Shown: positions 49,755-62,810, numbered from the stretch's first letter. The stretch is DNA of 64,000 nucleotides from Vanessa cardui (GCF_905220365.1 NC_061154.1:6820001-6884000), one strand, 5' to 3'. The notes: a model not told the origin generated them from the letters alone. Made by a program: numbers and translations.

Positions 49755-51913
49755 TATTAGTGAGTGTGTATTCAATGAACGGATCCTACCAACCTCACCA
49801 ACCTTCAAGGCCCTGACTATAATAGATCGGCTCGGGGATTATGATTCAGTCAGTCAGGACATGTTATTTTATACATATGTAGAAGATAACTGATTATGAA
49901 ATATAAATTCAACCATACGACTGTAAACAGTATCTGGTGTTTGTTTAAAGTATATCTTACACGTGGATGAATAATAATATTGCATTCAATAGATTGCTAC
50001 GCGTGTAAGAAAAAGGTAAGTAAATTACTTCTGTAAGAAATAGGTCAATTTTCTCCTGATTACTTTATGTAATACCTTCATTATTGTTGACGTCAGTTTA
50101 TATAAACTGTGTTCAGTCAAACAGAACTCGTATACAATAACTTCTGGCTGAATTTCGGCCAGTGCAAGCCATTTCATTGACAAATCGTCCGTGTTTTAGA
50201 TATGTTTCATCAAAATCATCTTCCTTCCCTTATCCTAATTTATTTGGGATCAGCGCATGTCTTCTCCTTCCATACTTCTCTGTCAGACGTCATCTCACAA
50301 GTAACATTCTTTCTAAGAATATCGTCTTTCACGCAATCCATTCATCGTTTCGTTTCATTCGTTTGGTCGATTCTATATTGATCCACATCCATGGTCAAAT
50401 TATAGGTATGATTATAGAGCATAAATGTATGCGCGAACACAATCACACTTACAATACTCACATTCTGTAAGAAAGATAATCCGACACGGTGGAAGAGAGA
50501 TAAAGCTTAGGCTCTGATGTACATGAGAGTATTTCTGAGAGTTAATCTCGGGATCGTACAGTATTTTAAGCTACTATTCCAAATCTGTTTTAAAAGAACG
50601 TTTATGCAAAGGAAAATTTTTCATTCTTTCAAAAAGTCAAATATTATTGTTAAGTCAAGTTTTACAGTGCGGATTTCATAGCGATTATTAGTTTAAAATA
50701 ATAAAGAAATGTTTTTACCTTTATAATAAATAATTAATATAGTTATGCGCTATTATACTTGTTTCTTGAACAATTAGTTTTCAGTTTATAATATATATAT
50801 ATATATATATATTATATTCTTGGCTTTCTGATAAAACTGTAGCCTTTTCGAAGTAGTTCTTGCTTAGACTGTAGCCGGTAACTAGAGTTTTCACCAAGGT
50901 AACAACACACAATTTATTCAAAGAATCGTTTTTTATTCGAGATCTATAATATATTTATTTCCTTACTTATGGTAATATAGTATGATAAATATCTCATCTT
51001 GTTGTTTCAGAGAAAATAAAAATAATAAGTTCGACAAAATCGTAAACCGACTGATGTGATCAATTAAACTTAATGTCTACAAATAGTACAAAAATCTTCA
51101 GCTAAGGTGGATGTTTGCTAAGGGGTATAACACAGTGAATGGTTACTTTGAGTATTCGTATAAATACTTGCTTAATAAATAATTTACGGACTCGATATTT
51201 TAATGAGTAAAACAGTAATAAAATTAATAATTGTATAAAATGTATCACAAAGTAGTTATGACTAATTTTAGACGTAATAATAATTATTAAAATTTGATAC
51301 AGTTATTGTAGTATTATTTATTCATACAATATAAATAAGCTCGTGTGAAATCTATTATATATAAAATTGTATTTTGTATTGTTATAGCATTAACATAGGC
51401 CGAGATGTGTAGGGGTAGCATAATAGGGCTCTTTAATATGTTAAGAGTAGGTATTCAGTGAAGCGTGTTCAGGTGTTATGTACATTTTTCTATATGCTTC
51501 TCCATATTATTATCTACCTAATACGCCAAATTTATTTCAGATCCGTTCAGTCATTTAGAAATAAACATTTACTGAATATTTGGAAGATAGAATAAAATTG
51601 CAAACGTTGCATATTCTTTTGTTTATTAATCACGTCTAAACATAGTAATAGAGAAATGAAACAGAAAATGAGATTTCCCACCTCACAATGGTAGTGGGTT
51701 GTAAGACTTAAAAAAATCTAAAGTAATTTATGATCCAGAAAAAGGCATAGTGTGGCACAAAGACGTTGATCTCCAATTACGTGGAAAGTTAGTCCAGAGC
51801 TTATTATATTTAGCAAAAAACCATTCAGGAACATTTTAAATTAAATTTTAATTTAATCTTCAGCTTTTAATACAATATCTAAAGGAAAGAAACTATTAAT
51901 AATAACTAGTCTT
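49755..51913. other. AT-rich non-coding stretch with a (TA)n microsatellite
   Basis: No gene recognised. A dinucleotide (TA)n tract of about 25 bp lies at 50788-50812. The 102-codon frame at 50162-50470 lacks a recognised domain. GGCCGAGATGTGTAGGGG near 51398 faintly resembles a SINE B head. Confidence 0.45.
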
Positions 51914-51915
51914 TT

Positions 51916-52107
51916 CTATATATGCTAATGTTATAAATGTGAAAATAACGCTGTCTGTCTGTTTGTCTGTCGCTTCTTCACGAACGAAAGGTTAAGCGAA
52001 TTTGATGAAATTTGGTGTGAAGCAAGCTTGAACTCCAAGGAAAGCCTTTTTTACCTAACTTATGACAACCATCCTTAAAACGTGAGTAAAGTCGTCAGCG
52101 ACTAGTA
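51916..52107 (+). mobile_element. Helitron-like non-autonomous element, family H reference copy
   Basis: TATATGCTAATGTTATAAATG, GTGAAAATAACGCTGTCTG and a GTCTGTTTGTCTGTCGC run open the element. It continues with AATTTGATGAAATTTGG, TTGAACTCCAAGG and TTATGACAACCATCC, and ends GTCAGCGACTAGT. No terminal inverted repeats; the CTAGT end fits insertion of a Helitron between A and T. Confidence 0.8.
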
Positions 52108-52109
52108 CT

Positions 52110-52730
52110 GCTACTATAGCGATTTTTCGCTACAATTCTTTTGAAAAATTGTCTCTTCATCACAATCAAATCGTAAGGAATTCGTTGTCGTTATGCTGTT
52201 TTCTTAACCTACGACAATGTTTCAGTTAAGATTTGACCAAACTTGGATATTCAACGGGTTCTATATGTTTAAAGAATTGGTAACTGCTTTACTAACCTTG
52301 ATTTTGATTTTTCTTCGGCTATACATGTACATAACATTTTTGTCAGGATAGGTTATGGGACTCATCAAAACAAACAAACTTATTTGATAGCTGGAATCAA
52401 CATTAGATTAACTCGAAAGTATAAAAAATATTTTATTCAAATTATTTTTTCTTACAAAGTTTTTAATTTTTAAAATAACGAATAACAATTCTGAATCATT
52501 AAAAAAAGTAGTAAAATTGTCCATGACGTAATCTTTGTTTACAGTCCGTCAATTCCTATTATAATTGACAGAACTCCATTCATACAAACTCTACTGTAAT
52601 AATTACGTCATATATAATGAAGATAAAATCTTTATTTACATAAGAATTAATAACGTAAAATCATTTGTTAATTATTAAAGTTAATATACATATTATATAA
52701 CGAATGCTAGCATTCTTTACCATGGAACGG
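52110..52730. other. AT-rich non-coding stretch
   Basis: Nothing recognised. Confidence 0.5.
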
Positions 52731-52732
52731 TT

Positions 52733-52822
52733 GAGATTTATACAACAACAACAAACAACAACAGCTTATAAATTCCCACTGCTGGGCTAAAGGCCTCCTC
52801 TCCCTTTGAGGAGATTTATACA
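52733..52822 (-). mobile_element. 5'-truncated SINE B with 12-bp target-site duplication
   Basis: GAGATTTATACA occurs at 52733-52744 and again at 52811-52822. Between them are an AACAACAAACAACAAC tail and only the 3'-most part of SINE B (AAATTCCCACTGCTGGGC to TCCCTTTGAGGA). The direct repeat shares bases with both element edges, so the exact boundary is ambiguous by a few bases. Classic signature of target-primed retrotransposition. Confidence 0.88.
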
Positions 52823-53081
52823 CAAACTATTTTCAATTAATATTTGTCTATATTTAAGGACTCAATTCTAATAATTGTTATGTATAGTCGAGCAAGACTT
52901 GTTACCTTATAGTGATAATAATACACTAAGTATGTAGGGATGAATAAAATTCTAAAGAGGAAAATTTTTAACGAGAGAGAGCCATGGTACTTTATAAAGT
53001 GCTTTGGAATTTTTCTTTCGAACAACTGAAAAGTTTTTCATTGTTTTGTTTCATTCGCATGATTTAACGTGATTTGTGCCG

Positions 53082-53165
53082 AGATGGAATAGAGGCTAGA
53101 ACACGTGACTTACAGGTAAGACCACGTGGCACTTCGATCGAAGATTGCGGATTGAAAACAGGGCA
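53082..53165 (+). mobile_element. degenerate SINE B tRNA head
   Basis: GTGCCGAGATGGAATAGAGG, CTAGAACACGTGACTTAC, GAAGATTGCGGATTGAAAAC and AGGGCAACC match the head of family B with an insertion in the anticodon-like region. The body beyond it is unrecognisable. It lies about 300 bp from the minus-strand copy at 53472. Confidence 0.5.
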
Positions 53166-53471
53166 ACCGAATCTTAGTGCTCTAGTAGAATTTTTATTTC
53201 ATGTCCTTTTCTGTGAAAGATAACACTCTGTTACACATTTATCCACCTATATCCACAATGCGTAATTTTATATAATATAAAAAATATAGTAAAAAAACGC
53301 CGGCGAAAGGATTGTCCTGCCATTACCAATACTTCTGCGAACTGCTAGGTTTAATCGTTGGACAAGTACAAGCCAGGGATCTCCAGGATGTCTTAATTAT
53401 TTACATTATTTCAAATAATTATATCTAAATCTTAGTAAAAAAAGTAAAAGTGAATTAAAAAAAAAGTGAAG

Positions 53472-53715
53472 TAACAGACTGATAATATGAATTTCCCACT
53501 GCTGGGCCAATGGCCACCTCTCCCATTAAGGTGAGGGTTTGGAACATATTCCACCACGCTGTTCCAATGCAACCCTTATTGGAACAGCGTGGAATGCACC
53601 TGTGGAAGAATTTCAATGAAAACAAAAACATGTATTATAGTGGTGCTTGCCTGGGTTTGAACCCAAAATCATCGGTTAAGATGCATGTGTTCTAACCCCT
53701 GGGCCATCTCGGCTC
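53472..53715 (-). mobile_element. SINE family B with internal micro-inversion
   Basis: The plus strand begins GTGAAGTAACAGACTG and ends CTGGGCCATCTCGGCTC, so the copy spans tail to tRNA head, with B-box complement GGGTTTGAACCC. In the middle, the expected GGGTTGGT is replaced by about 20 bp that form a 15-bp perfect inverted repeat with the neighbouring SINE sequence (arms 53554-53568 and 53578-53592). A segment between CATGTGGAAGAATTTC and CATGTATTATAG is also deleted. Confidence 0.88.
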
Positions 53716-53719
53716 AATC

Positions 53720-55410
53720 TAGTAAATGAAGTATTAAACAATTTCCGTGGACCATTGTACGCTGTACATTTTTCTTACTTAACACACGATTACACTTCCA
53801 ACCTATACGATAAAAATACAAAAAAGCTATAGTTTTGACCGACGTACGATGTATGATGATATATCCTAGCATGTTGGTGTATCGGGAAGATTGTAGTATA
53901 TGCCAAATTTCTGTACCAATTTCAAATTTATGCGAATTTATATTAATAACCTAATTATACATTTACGTATTAATAATAGTGACAAGAAATTAGTAATCCT
54001 TTTTCGAAATTTACGCGGCCGGGGTCAATGAAATTTGGTACAGTCAGACCCTATAATTGGAAAAACAGCGCATAAAATATTAGAAACTCATTAAATTATT
54101 ATTTTATTATATATATTATAAACACATACATATAATATAAATATTTAGTATAAAATATTTAGGCAATATTGCCGATGACAGGACACGTCATGTCAAAGTT
54201 AAAAACCAATGACGTTCGTTTTGGCATTTGGGTTTTTTATAAAGTAATAATGACAAGGTATCGTTCAGCTAATCCTTATTTTTTTATATTTCGAATCAAT
54301 ACATTTTATATTTTGGTTAGCAATTAATATTGAACGACCATTTATATTTAAAAAAAAAAAGATAAAATACTTCAGCAGTGCTAATAATAAAAAATGTTCG
54401 AAACTCATATACTTAACTTTATCTATGATTAAATTTTTAATGATTATGATTATATAACTTTATCTATGATTAATTTTTTAATGATTACGAATATATTTCA
54501 ACGAAACGTAAACAAGTAGCTGGTACGCAAGTATTTCGTTTTTAATAATTACCAGATCATAACACGATTGAATGTAAATTGTTTATAAAAATAACAACAA
54601 GTTTTGTAATCTATTCTGCATGATTAGATTTGTTGGAAGATATTTGCGGAAGTGCGGGTTCATTAGAATGCTACGGTGGCTGAGGAGGCCTCCGACTCAA
54701 TGTTAGGGTATCTCTCGTTAGAGGTTATTAATTACATTACATCAATGATGTTGTAGTAGACAGACATGTTATTAACGCGCAAAAAGTTAAGACTAGAAAA
54801 CGTCCTAATTGGGACGTTTGCCTTTAGTCATTTTACGTAGTATTACATCATAATTACGTAGTAATACGTTTTGCGTAATTAAAACATCTAGTTATCCCTT
54901 TTAACTATTGTTTTTATCAAGCTATCCTTTTTACTTTTAACGAAATGCAAAAATAAACTAAAATAAACGGTCCCCGGCGCGGCACACTTTTTTCTGTTGT
55001 TTAGTATGGATATAACATATCTGTTTATTAGAAAATAATTGCATTAAATTAACCCCTTGGTTGTTGAAATTTTTACCGCATAAAAATAGTATTATACCAC
55101 CGGTGACACTTAATATAGATCTACAATATGTAGGTATCTCATAATGTCCTCAAAGAGGCATTATACGTTTTTAGTGTCGCGTGATGTGTAGATGGATGTG
55201 TTTGTATTCATGTATTCAATAATATGTCTTTTGTCTTGTTTATACGAACTAAAAATAATTATTTCCTAAGACAAATTCCTCTGCTGCGTCAATGTCGTTA
55301 TCGTAAGTAATATTATTAATAAAATAACGAGTTTGTTATTTATTTTGTCTTCGTTTCGTTCATGTTTTAAATCAGGTGTAATAATAATCGTATTATTAAG
55401 CCTCTGAGCA
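53720..55410. other. AT-rich non-coding stretch with a short tandem duplication
   Basis: No gene. It contains the 41-bp duplication at 54415-54496 and some small palindromes around 54805-54875 (AAACGTCC/GGACGTTT, ATTACGTAGTAAT). Confidence 0.5.
54415..54496 (+). repeat. 41-bp tandem duplication, two units
   Basis: Units at 54415-54455 and 54456-54496 both run AACTTTATCTATGATTAA to TTTTTAATGATTA, with about three or four differences. Replication slippage is the simplest explanation. Confidence 0.85.
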
Positions 55411-55411
55411 C

Positions 55412-55749
55412 GTATAGTACGACACAAATTAGATGTAGCATCGGAAAATGCAATGGAATGAAAATAAAACCGATTACTGCCGATTTACACAACCAATAGA
55501 AAAAGCTCCCTATCGCGCCATTCGACGCTATTCGTCGCTACAGATTCCTGCGTCAGAGAGTGCATGTAAATCGACCCGTTAAATTGACGAATATATTAGG
55601 TCATATGATATTACAAGTTATTACGTTTGTGCAAAGCTCATATTCGCATGAGAAATAAATATTGATAATTTGGGATGGCGTACTTAATTCGGATGTGATC
55701 GGTTTTACGAATTTTGCCGATGCGACATCTAAGTTGTGTCGTACTATAC
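55412..55749. mobile_element. 338-bp MITE with about 37-bp terminal inverted repeats
   Basis: The left end reads GTATAGTACGACACAAATTAG, then ATGTAGCATCGG; the right end reads CCGATGCGACATCTAAG, then TTGTGTCGTACTATAC. These are reverse complements with about three mismatches, and an inner AAAACCGAT/ATCGGTTTT pair extends the homology. The interior is less AT-rich (GCGCCATTCGACGCTATTCG) with no frame. MITE assignment is by structure; superfamily and target duplication are not clear. Confidence 0.85.
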
Positions 55750-55751
55750 CT

Positions 55752-57798
55752 AAGTTAACCTGCTAAGTTGATAGCGGAGAAAACTATAATTCTAACAGAC
55801 AATGATTAATAAAAATAAATGTTAAATTAAATATAGTTTTGTTCTAATTTATACATATACGATAAGTAAATGATGTATTTTTATTAAGTTACTACATATG
55901 TATATGTGTTTATATTTATTTATTTTACAAATATTTCCCGTTTAAATTCTGTTAAAGTGAAATGCCGGGAAGGATATTCATGAATCGCAAATCGAATTCG
56001 ATGCGAACAACAATTTATACAGCATTTTAAGCATAACAATCGAGTAGTTTTTCGAACAATTCACTCTGAAGGAAGATAAAAATGTCCTTTCGAGAAACGT
56101 TCCTGTTTGATGTAAAAATAATCCCTGCTTTTCTAAGCTGTCCTGGCGATAAAATCGCACGGATACACACGTAACGGAATATTATCCGAGATACACAACT
56201 GTACCTGTTCCTGTATATAAGGAAACCTTCACCCGCTGCTTTACCAGAGAGACCATGCATTTATTCGTGCCAGAATTTGATTTGCTCTTTCGTTGGAGTA
56301 CTTCTCATTTGACAGAAATGCACCCACTGAAATGATTTTAGCTTCTATTCGATAATTATGAACTGAACTCGGAACGTTGCATAAGTTACGATTCCTTATT
56401 CGAATCCGCTCACGAAGCTCAGTACAGGCTGAATTTATCTCATATAATCAGATCAGACTACATGCATTTTGACATCTCATATAATTTTGACGATAATAGT
56501 AGATTTGTTTATTCAAGTCAAGAGGTTTGTGTTACGTCAAATTCATAAAATCCTTATATCGAGTATTTCCTTTTGATAACTTTGCAACTAAGATGGGAAT
56601 TAGGTACAAAGGATATAATCTTTATTACACTAGCTCAGTTACCGTTCATTACGGAATACAGCAATGGTAAGTATTACTGTTTGGCTGTAGAATATCTGAT
56701 GGATTCGTCAATGGAGATCTACATCTTCGCAAAATTAAGTAAAATTAAAATTTAAAAGCAGTTTAAAGGGTATCTTATATCAATATACAAATACATACTG
56801 TTTACTGCAATTAATTAAATTGCTCCAAGTGGATATTAAATTAAATCCTCATATTTGTTTATAGTGTTTAATTTTATATTTGCGTAAAATATTTAACTCA
56901 AATATCACTCAATAATAATTGTATAAACATACAAGTTTGATATGGTTTTATGAATATTTTATGAAAAATTCGTTGTTTATTGCGAAAGGCGTATCGCTCC
57001 ATATGCAGAACTTTTTAAGAGCAAAACCAACTTCATATAGAGACCAACTCCAATAATCCATATTACTTGATATCAAGTCGAGATCCAAACTACAATCTCG
57101 TTGGTCGTCGTCAACAATCATACTTTCCAATGGCAACACCGGGGTCAGATTGTTATATTGTAAGGCTATTTGACAATACGAAAAATGAATTGTGAATTAT
57201 TGTAATCTGTGTATATTATGAGTTTAAAAATTGTTATTTACTAACGAAAATTGAAAATAATACTTAATTTATTCAAAAATAAAAATGCATCCAAACATCC
57301 AAAAACAAAACGTTCCTGATTAGCCGGGCTTATGATGAAGTCACTTTCTTGTAAACCTTGCTTTTCTACTATATGTACCACAGCTTAAAATACAGGAAAG
57401 TGACGTCACCAACCCCATTGCAGCGCCATATTTATTTAAATATGGAATTTTTAATTTGATATTTTCGGCAAATATCTACTTACTAGAAATGAAAAAAATC
57501 AACTTTTACTGGGTTTCTTAACATCTACTAAATAATCCATCCAAATCCATTTTATAGACTTTAAAAACCAGTCAAATAGCTATTCTAAATACATCTTGTA
57601 GGCAGATTTTACAAAATAATAATCTTTATTATTCATTAAGTTTGTTAAGAGAATTGCTTTAAAATAAATTTTACTAAAAAATGTGATTTTGTTTGAATAA
57701 TGTACAAACTCGTTTCTTTTTAGTTCAAGCAGTATAATATATTTGAATTTTATTTCATTTACAGTTTTGGAGGAGACTAATTAATTATTCGTCTATTT
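55752..57798. other. AT-rich non-coding stretch
   Basis: No gene recognised. Frames of 60-77 codons at 55978-56260 and 56573-56755 show no known domain. Confidence 0.5.
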
Positions 57799-57799
57799 T

Positions 57800-57860
57800 G
57801 TGTTGGGCCGTTATACAAACTCGTCTGGGTATCAAACACCTATTATTACTATTAGCCTAC
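57800..57860 (-). mobile_element. family C fragment
   Basis: GGGCCGTTATACAAACTCG followed by TCTGGGTATCAAACACC corresponds to GGGCTTTATGTAAGCCCG and TCTGGGTAGGTACC of reversed family C; diverged and short. Confidence 0.45.
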
Positions 57861-58102
57861 TAGGTTTTATGGGGCAAATGTGTTTTGTGTTTTTAGTTGC
57901 ATAAGACATATTCCGACAACGTCGCCACTGTCCTGTAGTGCCGTCATCTATTTCACCATAAATCAAATCGAAATCGTAGAAAAACGTGGCAAAAAACACC
58001 GAGACTGTGCAACTCGCAACGACATCGACATATTACTTACGAAATTGAGTATCCATATATTTGAAGTATTTGTTGCTTTAAATAAGTAAATGATTATCAT
58101 TG

Positions 58103-58537
58103 CATAGTATAGAACAAAGTCCCTATGTATACTTATATCTTCAAAATTATTTATTTCAATATTAAGGATTTTAATACGGTATATAAGTAATATAAATAAT
58201 ATATAAATAATAAACAAATATGAGACAACATTACATACATTGCTCTGATCCCAATGTAAGTAGCTAAAGCACTTGTGTTATGGAAAATCAGAAGCAACGA
58301 CGGTACCACAAACACCCAGACCCAAGACAACAAAGAAAACTAATGATAATCTTCATTGACTCGGTCGGGAATTGAACTCAGGACCTCGGAGTGGCGTACC
58401 CATGAAAACCGGTGATCACACCACTCGACCACGGGGGTCGTCGTATATATAATACATGTACAATATAGTAAACACACAAGAAAAATTCTGTAGTATATTT
58501 AGTATCGCATTTGTGCGAAGCGGGCGGGTCGCTAGTA
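58103..58537 (+). mobile_element. Helitron-like family D interrupted by SINE A
   Basis: The left part is 58103-58190 (CATAGTATAGAACAAAGTC to GGATTTTAATACGG), the right part 58444-58537 (TATATAATACATGTACAATATAG to TTGTGCGAAGCGGGCGGGTC, then GCTAGT). The intervening 230 bp is a minus-strand SINE A. Some D sequence is lost at the junction. The nesting means this SINE A copy is younger than this D copy. Confidence 0.82.
58214..58443 (-). mobile_element. tRNA-derived SINE, family A copy 3 (nested)
   Basis: Plus-strand order AATATGAGACAACATTACAT, CCCAATGTAAGTAGC, GGGAATTGAACTCAGG (complement of the B box), GGAGTGGCGTACCCATG and CACTCGACCACGGGGGTCGTCG, the exact reverse of copies 1 and 2. Possible short target duplication GTATATA on both sides. 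The frames at 58151-58593 on the minus strand are SINE shadows. Confidence 0.88.
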
Positions 58538-58539
58538 CA

Positions 58540-61500
58540 TAACAAATTAAAATTTAAACCAACACTAAGGAGTAATTTAGAAGTATGAGACAAAAAATTT
58601 TATTCTGGTAGACTAGACTTATATACCGTAAAATTATTGAATTTCAGGAAATTAAATTTAGTAGTTTTGCAAACATATTTATGAGTTTTATACTATTTTA
58701 AAATAAATAAACACTTTTCAATGAAGATTATTGTAACATAGAAACGATAACAAAGACTTGACTCAGAAACGTACACATTGTTCTATTTCTTCTAATGTTC
58801 TTTGTAACGCTTATCTCTGTAACATTACTTTTTTCTTTTGTTTCCATAGACATTAAAAATGTATACGATTGTATAAATATTAACGAGATAGTATTGAAAA
58901 TTTAATTCATTTGTTTTATTCACAATAGGTTCTGAAGAACAACCTTACTATATTGAACTATGAGTATTATATACTTAGAAATAAGAATTTATTTTCGATA
59001 CATTTTTTTTCTATTTTTTAATAGTTAATGTTAAGTTTTTTATGAAATCACATTAAAATATTATTTGACTAAGCCCTTCATTGGTTGTGTGCGTAGGGCT
59101 TTGGCTTTGACTTATTCCCACTAATCTCAGACTTTATACAGGAATACTAAAAATTTGTTAAATAGTAAAGGTTCCTATTTGAAGGTCGAATAATCTAGTG
59201 TTCGAATAATCAAGGATAATTTAGTTCCCATAGTGATTTCGCTGTGATAATTTATAAACAGGTAGCCATCTACCAGCGTGTGACCAATCAAACAGTGTGC
59301 CTCTAAAACAAATGAGGTTTTATTAAGCAGTTCAAAATGGTATTATACGCTTTGCAAGGAGGATAATGTTAACCAGTATCTCATACGCATTCCATGTCTC
59401 ACACGTCCACCGGACATAAGGAAACAGTCAATACGTCAAAGTCATTATTATAACGGAAGTATGACGTATTTATTTATAAATGTAACGTTTAAAAATACCA
59501 ATTAATTGTCAAACTGTATAATCCATTTTACAAGACAGTATATTTGTATAAAAACGCCGCATCATATGTTCTTAAATTTTGTCGTAGACGCTATGACAAT
59601 GGGATGCGTACAGTTATTCACATGTTTACGATGGGGTCAGATTAGCATTAATAACGGTGTCCCATACAATTCGAAGCTTTGATACGGACTCGAATGACAG
59701 CTACAAGAAGTTTTTTGACCTCTTTTGTATTTATTCATTGAGTCGGATAAAAAGTCTGATTTATTTACGCTTCGTCTACTTGTTTCAGAGATTTAAAAGG
59801 ATATCTTGTTTTTTTTTTCGATTGTAGGTCAGGTATGGTTTAGTATAAATGTAAAGGTATTGCAAATTCTTATGAAAACATGTTAAATTTTTATTTTTTT
59901 GGATTCTTATCTGAATAATTTTATCCCACTTTATTCGTAGTCAATAAAAACCTGTTGGAGTATCTTCAAACAAATCCAAGCTATTTGCTGCAATTTCGAT
60001 TACACGTATAATGATAGTGTATATTGTAATTACAATAATACAACTGCTCACGGATACAATTAAAGTTAATACGCTTTTATATACAAAGATATATTTATAG
60101 GTGTGCTGCACTGTACGATTTTACCGTCGAATATTCGATATTGGAAAGGTCGAATGTCACCGAAATTTGGATCATTTAGTAATTAGTATTAAAATATTGG
60201 TTTCTGGATCTTTGAAAAAATATAAATACTGCCAATAATACATTGAATCCAGTGCTATTATATTTTGAAGTTCGACTTCCGTTTTAATTATTTCTCCAAA
60301 TTCGCTAAAAATCAGGTCATAGAACCGAGCAATATTACGAGCTAACAAAACTGAGTTCCCATGTGCCAATAAACAACTTGCTTTTCAGTCTTACTTTTTA
60401 ATTTCTGAACATAGCTGTTATTACTCCAAAATTTCCCTTACGGAGAAGATTTATACGCCTGTAGGTACAGAAGAACCCGTTAATTAAGTGTTGAATTTGT
60501 TTTAAGTAGTAAGTTACTATTCAAACTTATCGATAATTCACGTCGTATGGTATATTTCATTGGTCATAGGACTAACATTTTTAATTGCATCGGAAAAATA
60601 CATAATTAAAAATCAATGATTTTACTGAGAAATAACAATTACTAATGACAAGTAAACAAGACTTGCTGTGATATGTTATCTAAAATTCAATTGATAATTC
60701 TTGTTGATTATTTATTTAGAATTAAAAAAATAATATTATTAAATCCTTTTAATTAATTTAGCAAGGAATTTGGTGTACAATAAAAAGATTAACAAACAAG
60801 TCGTGGGAATTACAGACTACTTCACGTCACTCTTTTTCTTACCAACCTTTCTATATTTAGAATATTTTATTAATATAATAAACTTATTCTTTGACAACGG
60901 TTTTGTCGTTAAAAAAAATGTAATTTTTTTTAAATGCTCTAGGTATATAAAATTTAAATGTCTCTAATAAATACAATATTAAAAATAAAAGTAAAAATAA
61001 ATTATAAAAATAAAAGTTTTGGCTTTTCCTTTGAAGTCATCGAATATAATATAAAAAAAAAAATTGTAATTTAATTTTAAAAACAAACGCAACTGACGTC
61101 ACGCGTCACGCACGGGTCAAACCCATTTATAAATAAATTCACAGTTGTAACAGAAGCATAGAAATTAATCACTTATAGTAAGTGCAAATAAAAATTTAAA
61201 AATAAAAGTCCTGACCATATTTAATGCCTATATTTTTAGTATAGAATTGTATAACTGACAATTTTTTTTCTTTTAAAAAGTTTCCACTCTCGGCAGACGA
61301 AAAGCCTTCGCATTTTGCCCCAAGTGTTTGATTCGACGAAATCTTTAATATTTTAATTAAAAAAAAATAGATTAATTTAAATTAACTAAATAGCTTAGAA
61401 AAAATATTACTTATCAAAATACTTACAATGAACAGTGTTCGGCATTGTCGAGTTCATACAATGTTTTCTGTATTTATAATGACTCATTGCTTTGTTACAA

Positions 61501-62305
61501 TTTTATAAATCGACAAATATTTGAACACTTGTACGACTAGGTCGTAGCACAGTAATCTAAAATTAGAGATTCTACTCTATATTTCCTATTTATTTATTTT
61601 AAATTTAATTTATAAATACAAAAGAAAGATTATCCACTGATTTTCTCCGGTGGTTGTTTTCGTTATTGTAAACAAAACGGCCGAGCTAAATTTACATTTG
61701 ATCATTTAAAATGACAATTTAAAAGTACAAAAGCCTAGTCGTTCTTTCATTCTATTTCAATCTATTTTTTTCATATAAGAGAGAAACTATAGTTTTATTT
61801 ATTACCCACACGAGGATCTACTGCTAATTAAATTATTTTATAAGTTGTACCTAAAGGACCGTTTCTCGCGCTATCTCAATCGCGAATGGCACTGTCGTGT
61901 TTATTTCTTTTATTATGTGTCTATTTGTATCATATTTTATAATTTAATGTGCTGCGTCTGATTTAATGTTTGAATTTGCTTGAAATTTAAACAGGTCGTT
62001 TATAGATTCCAGCAATATTATAGAGTCTTATACAACGTTTTTGTGATTTTGATTTCAGATAGATAATTATTACTTTGAACGTTTTTTCCGTATCGTTTAG
62101 CAAATCGTATAGTTTTTAACAATCTCTAACTACACAATCTATCTTTTATGAATATATTATTTTAAAATAGATACATTTATACTTTTTTTCAATTTTCAAA
62201 TAATTATTCGATATCGATTACTGTTATTTGGTTAATATAAAGTTTAAATTAAGTAAAGGAACAGTGATTATTAGTGATATGAATTCTTGATTTCCTTGTA
62301 AAGGA
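58540..62305. other. long AT-rich non-coding stretch
   Basis: The longest run without a recognised repeat apart from its ends. Very AT-rich with many A/T homopolymers, and no frame above 65 codons. Nothing identifiable; it could be intron or intergenic. Confidence 0.5.
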
Positions 62306-62309
62306 CATC

Positions 62310-62358
62310 TCATCTTTTAAGGAGAAAGAGATTCTCTCATCACGCTGATCCAGTGTGT
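62310..62358 (-). mobile_element. possible SINE B fragment
   Basis: TTTAAGGAGAAAGAGATTC and TCACGCTGATCCAGTG recall CCTTAAGGAGAAGGGTTTGG and CCACGCTGTTCCAATG of reversed SINE B. Weak because half the diagnostic positions differ. Confidence 0.3.
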
Positions 62359-62810
62359 CAGAATAATCTAACTTTCAAAAGCGTTATATATATAATAATG
62401 TCTAATTTAGTATTTAGACTATTCAAACACATATAAAATTTGCCAAACTAAATGACGTATTGTTAATTGTGAATCAAACATATTACAAATAATATTGATA
62501 TCAGATAACTATCCACAGGCTTTGATATTCAAATCATATATTGATATTTTAAGATATTTAAGAAATAAAAAATTTGAAAAAAATAAAAATTATGTGTGAA
62601 AGTATAAAACAAATACATTGTAGGTATTGTATTTTTTGTAAGGACCGTAGTATATAATAATTTCAGTTTGATTATAAACTAAAGAATTCCATGCTTTTAT
62701 TGTAAATTGTATCGTAAAGTCGTAAGAACTATTTTTTACAATCTTTTTATTTATTATATAATGGTTTTAAAACTATATATAATACAATCTAAAGAAACGC
62801 CTATAACTAC

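Noticed and set aside
49531..49893. 120-codon frame
   Set aside because: It is SINE A read through into flanking DNA.
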